Shown piece after piece: positions 52,491 through 55,006 of a DNA stretch of 55,006 bases (position 1 is its first letter; every line of letters starts with the position of its first letter). The stretch comes from an uncultured bacterium (GTDB lineage: Bacteria; Planctomycetota; UBA1135; UBA2386), in NCBI GenBank assembly GCA_937906475.1, contig CALCZA010000254.1, forward strand, positions 1-55,006, read 5' to 3'. Made by a program: the position numbers and the translations under genes. The notes beneath the pieces are model-generated. The model made no database searches. It saw only the letters and a program-made list of their open reading frames with translations, and was not told the origin of the DNA.

Positions 52491-53693
52491 CTAGTGTCGT
52501 TGCCTATCGTCGACCGGGGACGTCTTGGTGGATGAGTGGATCGCAGTAGCCCGCGCCCGGCCATCCTTGTCGGCGGCAATTGCGTCCGCCAAAGAATGAA
52601 TCGGAGCCACCGGTCGTTCACGCATTACGCGTTCGGAAGTCTTGGTGATCTCCGGAAAAGAAATCTCGCCCGCCAAGAAAGCCGCGGTCGCAACTTCATC
52701 GGCCGCATTGAGTGCCGCCCCGGCATCGCCACCCAGGCGCATCGCATCGTAGGCAAGTTGGACTGCTGGGTAGCGTTGCGGTTCGAACGGCACAAACTCA
52801 AGCGAGCGCCACTTGAGTGGGTCGAACGGCTGGAAGTTGAATGGCAGGCGATCCGGGTAGCCGAGGCAGAACAGGATCGGCACCCGCATGTCGGGCACGC
52901 CACACTGCGCCAGCATCGAGCCGTCCACGAACTCGACCATGGAGTGCACGATGCTCTGCGGATGCAGCACGACCGTGATCTGTTCCGGTGGGATGCTGAA
53001 CAGCCAATGCGCTTCAAGCACCTCGAACGCCTTGTTCATCATCGTGGCGCTCCCGATCGTAATGCGCGGCCCCATGTCCCAGGTCGGGTGGCGCAGCGCT
53101 TCCGCCTTGGTGATCGAATCGAAGGTGTCGAGCGGACGATTGCGGAACGGGCCGCCCGATCCGGTCAGCCAGACGCGGCGAATAGCGCGCGGGTGTTCGC
53201 CATCGAGGCACTGGAAGATCGCACAGTGCTCACTGTCGACCGGCAGGATGGTCGCGCCCGTTTGTTTCGCCAGCTTCATCAGGTAGTCGCCAGCAACCAC
53301 CAAGGACTCTTTGTTGGCAAGTGCCAAGGTTAGCCCCTGCCGCAGCGTCCATTCCGATGCAGCCAAGCCGGCGGCCCCGGTGATGCCGTTGAGCACGGTA
53401 TCAGGCTCACACGCCTCGAGAGCCGCCAGCAGGCCGGCGTCGCCGTGGAACCACTTAGTTTCTGGCGGCAGTTCTGGCGGATCTTGCCTGCCCGTCAAAC
53501 AGGCGGCCATGGGTCGGTGGGCGGCGGCCCCCTCGGCAAGGCCCTGAGCCGAGGTGTGGGCAGCGAGCAAACAAACCTCAAACCGGTCAGGGTGCTCAGC
53601 CAGGATGCTCAAAGCCTGGGTTCCGACCGAACCCGTGGAGCCCAAGACAGCAATGCGGCGCTTCGACGCGGGTTTCGACACGGCAGGGATCAT
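52491..53693 (-). CDS. dxr: 1-deoxy-D-xylulose 5-phosphate reductoisomerase
   Basis: 400 residues. First committed enzyme of the MEP isoprenoid pathway, NADPH and divalent metal dependent. Motifs: VLGSTGSVGTQAL, ANKESLVVAGDYL, DSEHCAIFQCL (metal ligands), TGSGGPF, HPTWDMGPRITIGSATMMNK and LHPQSIVHSMVEF. I chose ATG 53693 since homology starts within ten residues. The stop TAG is followed directly by the rseP ATG; dxr-rseP adjacency is common in bacteria. Confidence 0.95.
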   Translation of the reverse strand: MIPAVSKPASKRRIAVLGSTGSVGTQALSILAEHPDRFEVCLLAAHTSAQGLAEGAAAHRPMAACLTGRQDPPELPPETKWFHGDAGLLAALEACEPDTVLNGITGAAGLAASEWTLRQGLTLALANKESLVVAGDYLMKLAKQTGATILPVDSEHCAIFQCLDGEHPRAIRRVWLTGSGGPFRNRPLDTFDSITKAEALRHPTWDMGPRITIGSATMMNKAFEVLEAHWLFSIPPEQITVVLHPQSIVHSMVEFVDGSMLAQCGVPDMRVPILFCLGYPDRLPFNFQPFDPLKWRSLEFVPFEPQRYPAVQLAYDAMRLGGDAGAALNAADEVATAAFLAGEISFPEITKTSERVMRERPVAPIHSLADAIAADKDGRARATAIHSSTKTSPVDDRQRH

Positions 53694-53854
53694 GGGCCCA
53701 CCTAGGTGAACAATGCAACCGCAGTCGTGCAGCACTCACAGACAAGGTTTGCGGCGGTTAGCCCTGGCACTCATGATAAGGCTTCGCGCGGGACTCCCCG
53801 CAGATCAATACTGTCCAACAAGCAGCGGCGGAAATCCCGTCCGGAGTGCACATC

Positions 53855-54922
53855 GTGAGCGAAGCTCCTTCCGCGTATCGTCGCGCGGGCGTCGATATCG
53901 ACAAGAAGTATGCGGCCGTCACTGGGGCGACCGAAGCCATCCGCAAGACCTTTACGCCAGGCGTCATGGGTGACGTCGGTGCGTTTGGTGGTCTGTTCGA
54001 CCTGGACAAGGTCGGCGCCACCGGCCAATTGTTGGTGGCTTCCACCGACGGGGTCGGCACCAAGGTGATGATCTCAGCCCAGCATTGCGCTGAAGGCGGC
54101 GACATGGGCAGCGTTGGCGAAGACCTCGTCAACCACAGCATCAACGACATCCTGGTTCAGGGTGCCAAGCCGTTGTTTTTCCTCGACTACATTGCGATGT
54201 CGAAGATGGAACCGGAGCGTGTGCACCAAATTGTCGAAGGCCTCGCGAAGGCGTGCATAGAGAATGGCTGCGCGCTGATTGGTGGCGAAACGGCGGAGAT
54301 GCCTGGCGTCTACCGCGACGGTGAGATCGACATCGCTGGCACGATCATCGGTGCAGTTGCTCGCGAGCGACTCGTCGACGGCAGCCGCATCCAAGTGGGG
54401 GACAAGCTAATCGGCCTGCCAAGTTCCGGCCTGCACACGAATGGATATTCGTTAGCGCGCCAGGTGCTGTTTGCGGATTCGGGCTTAAAGCTGAGCGATA
54501 AGCCAGAAGAACTCGGCGGCAAGACCGTTGGTGAAGCCCTGCTCGCTGTGCACAAGAGCTACATCAAGCAGTGCCTGCCGTTGGTCGCGAAGGACATGCT
54601 GGCTGGCATGGCCCACATCACGGGTGGCGGCTTGCCGGACAATGTCCCGCGCGTTCTACCGAAGGCCGTTGGGGTTTCGATCGACACCTCGGCGATTCCA
54701 AAGATGCCAATCTGCGAAATGATTGTGGCCCGCGGCAACGTCGCGCGCGACGAGGCCTACCGCGTGCTCAATATGGGTGTCGGCATGGTGTTGATGGTGC
54801 GCCCGGAGCACGTTGACGAAGTCATGAAGCAATGCACGGACACCGGCGAGCAACCATTCGCAATGGGTGAGGTCGTCGCTGCCGACAGCCTGCCAGAAGG
54901 CCAACGGGTACAACTGCGGTGA
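53855..54922 (+). CDS. purM: Phosphoribosylformylglycinamidine cyclo-ligase
   Basis: 355 residues. ATP-dependent closure of the imidazole ring (FGAM to AIR) in purine synthesis. Motifs: YRRAGVDIDKK, FGGLFDL, VASTDGVGTKV, VNHSINDILVQGAKPLFFLDYIA-type loop, LIGGETAEMPG, GLPSSGLHTNGYSL, HITGGGLPDNVPRVLP. Start GTG 53855 has GGAG 8 nt upstream; GTG 53846 is also possible. Its stop overlaps the next start (TGATG). Confidence 0.95.
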   Translation: MSEAPSAYRRAGVDIDKKYAAVTGATEAIRKTFTPGVMGDVGAFGGLFDLDKVGATGQLLVASTDGVGTKVMISAQHCAEGGDMGSVGEDLVNHSINDILVQGAKPLFFLDYIAMSKMEPERVHQIVEGLAKACIENGCALIGGETAEMPGVYRDGEIDIAGTIIGAVARERLVDGSRIQVGDKLIGLPSSGLHTNGYSLARQVLFADSGLKLSDKPEELGGKTVGEALLAVHKSYIKQCLPLVAKDMLAGMAHITGGGLPDNVPRVLPKAVGVSIDTSAIPKMPICEMIVARGNVARDEAYRVLNMGVGMVLMVRPEHVDEVMKQCTDTGEQPFAMGEVVAADSLPEGQRVQLR

Positions 54923-55006
54923 TGTGCGGGCGGCAATCGCTCGAGACCTGCGCGGTGCTGCTGCTCGCAGCAGTGAGTGTGTTCGCCCAACAACGCGGGC
55001 AGCAGG
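54922..55006 (+). CDS. Exported protein, 5' end only
   Basis: 28 residues before the window ends. The ATG shares one base with the purM stop (TGATG), so it is translationally coupled. The sequence CAVLLLAAVSVFAQQ after a short basic start is a signal peptide with a probable cleavage after FAQ. Product unknown. Confidence 0.6.
   Translation, partial: MCGRQSLETCAVLLLAAVSVFAQQRGQQ

Noticed and set aside
1-55006. CRISPR arrays, transposases, integrases, tRNA genes
   Set aside because: None found; the tandem repeats have 14-16-bp units without spacers.

Overview
This 55 kb window is high-GC bacterial chromosome with about 37 protein genes, no rRNA, no tRNA and no CRISPR array that I can see. Gene content points to the Planctomycetota/PVC superphylum: two DUF1080 proteins (one fused to ThuA), many signal-peptide-bearing HEAT, PPC and FecR-like proteins, a double-length UvrA of the kind known from Chlamydiae, and an exported protein with a C-terminal domain that looks like the one common in secreted planctomycete proteins. 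The taxonomic call is inference from gene content. No insertion sequence, phage or integrase gene is visible, so this looks like core chromosome.

Layout. 1-2.8 kb: 3' part of ruvB (minus), a group-2 truncated haemoglobin and an exported double-DUF1080 protein. 3.1-7.4 kb: B12-dependent ribonucleotide reductase nrdJ (minus), with a leader of about 500 nt and a promoter overlapped by two NrdR-box-like sites exactly 16 bp apart. 7.7-10.1 kb: exported S41/PDZ protease with its own intrinsic terminator. 10.6-18.3 kb: a long plus-strand run: moaC-asd (overlapping), accB-accC, then an AmaP-like membrane protein, 6-phosphofructokinase, a FecR-like exported protein and a PLP dehydratase, most of them overlapping or closely spaced. 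18.3-26.8 kb: ArsJ-like exporter, M1 aminopeptidase, PPC protein, ThuA-DUF1080, PBP4-type dacB overlapping an inositol-monophosphatase family gene, and a small orphan gene.

26.8-36.4 kb is the most striking block: a 2009-residue protein made of two complete UvrA units, an XPB (Rad25/ERCC3-type) helicase, and a protein with an XPB/Ssl2-like helicase-associated C-terminal domain. They are joined by successive 4-bp ATGA overlaps, so they are probably translationally coupled. This reads as one DNA-damage-recognition and unwinding module. 36.5-42.9 kb: FAD amine-oxidase-fold protein, thiE, a degenerate S26-like membrane protein, thiL, tsaE, an ECF sigma factor and a large putative membrane anti-sigma factor. 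43.2-55 kb: TolC-like outer-membrane protein, exported HEAT protein, an anchored unknown protein, cca, an acidic unknown protein, the isoprenoid/envelope cluster dxr-rseP-ubiA (minus), purM and the start of an exported protein.

Short 14-16 bp tandem duplications and palindromes recur in several intergenic gaps, two of them between convergent genes.
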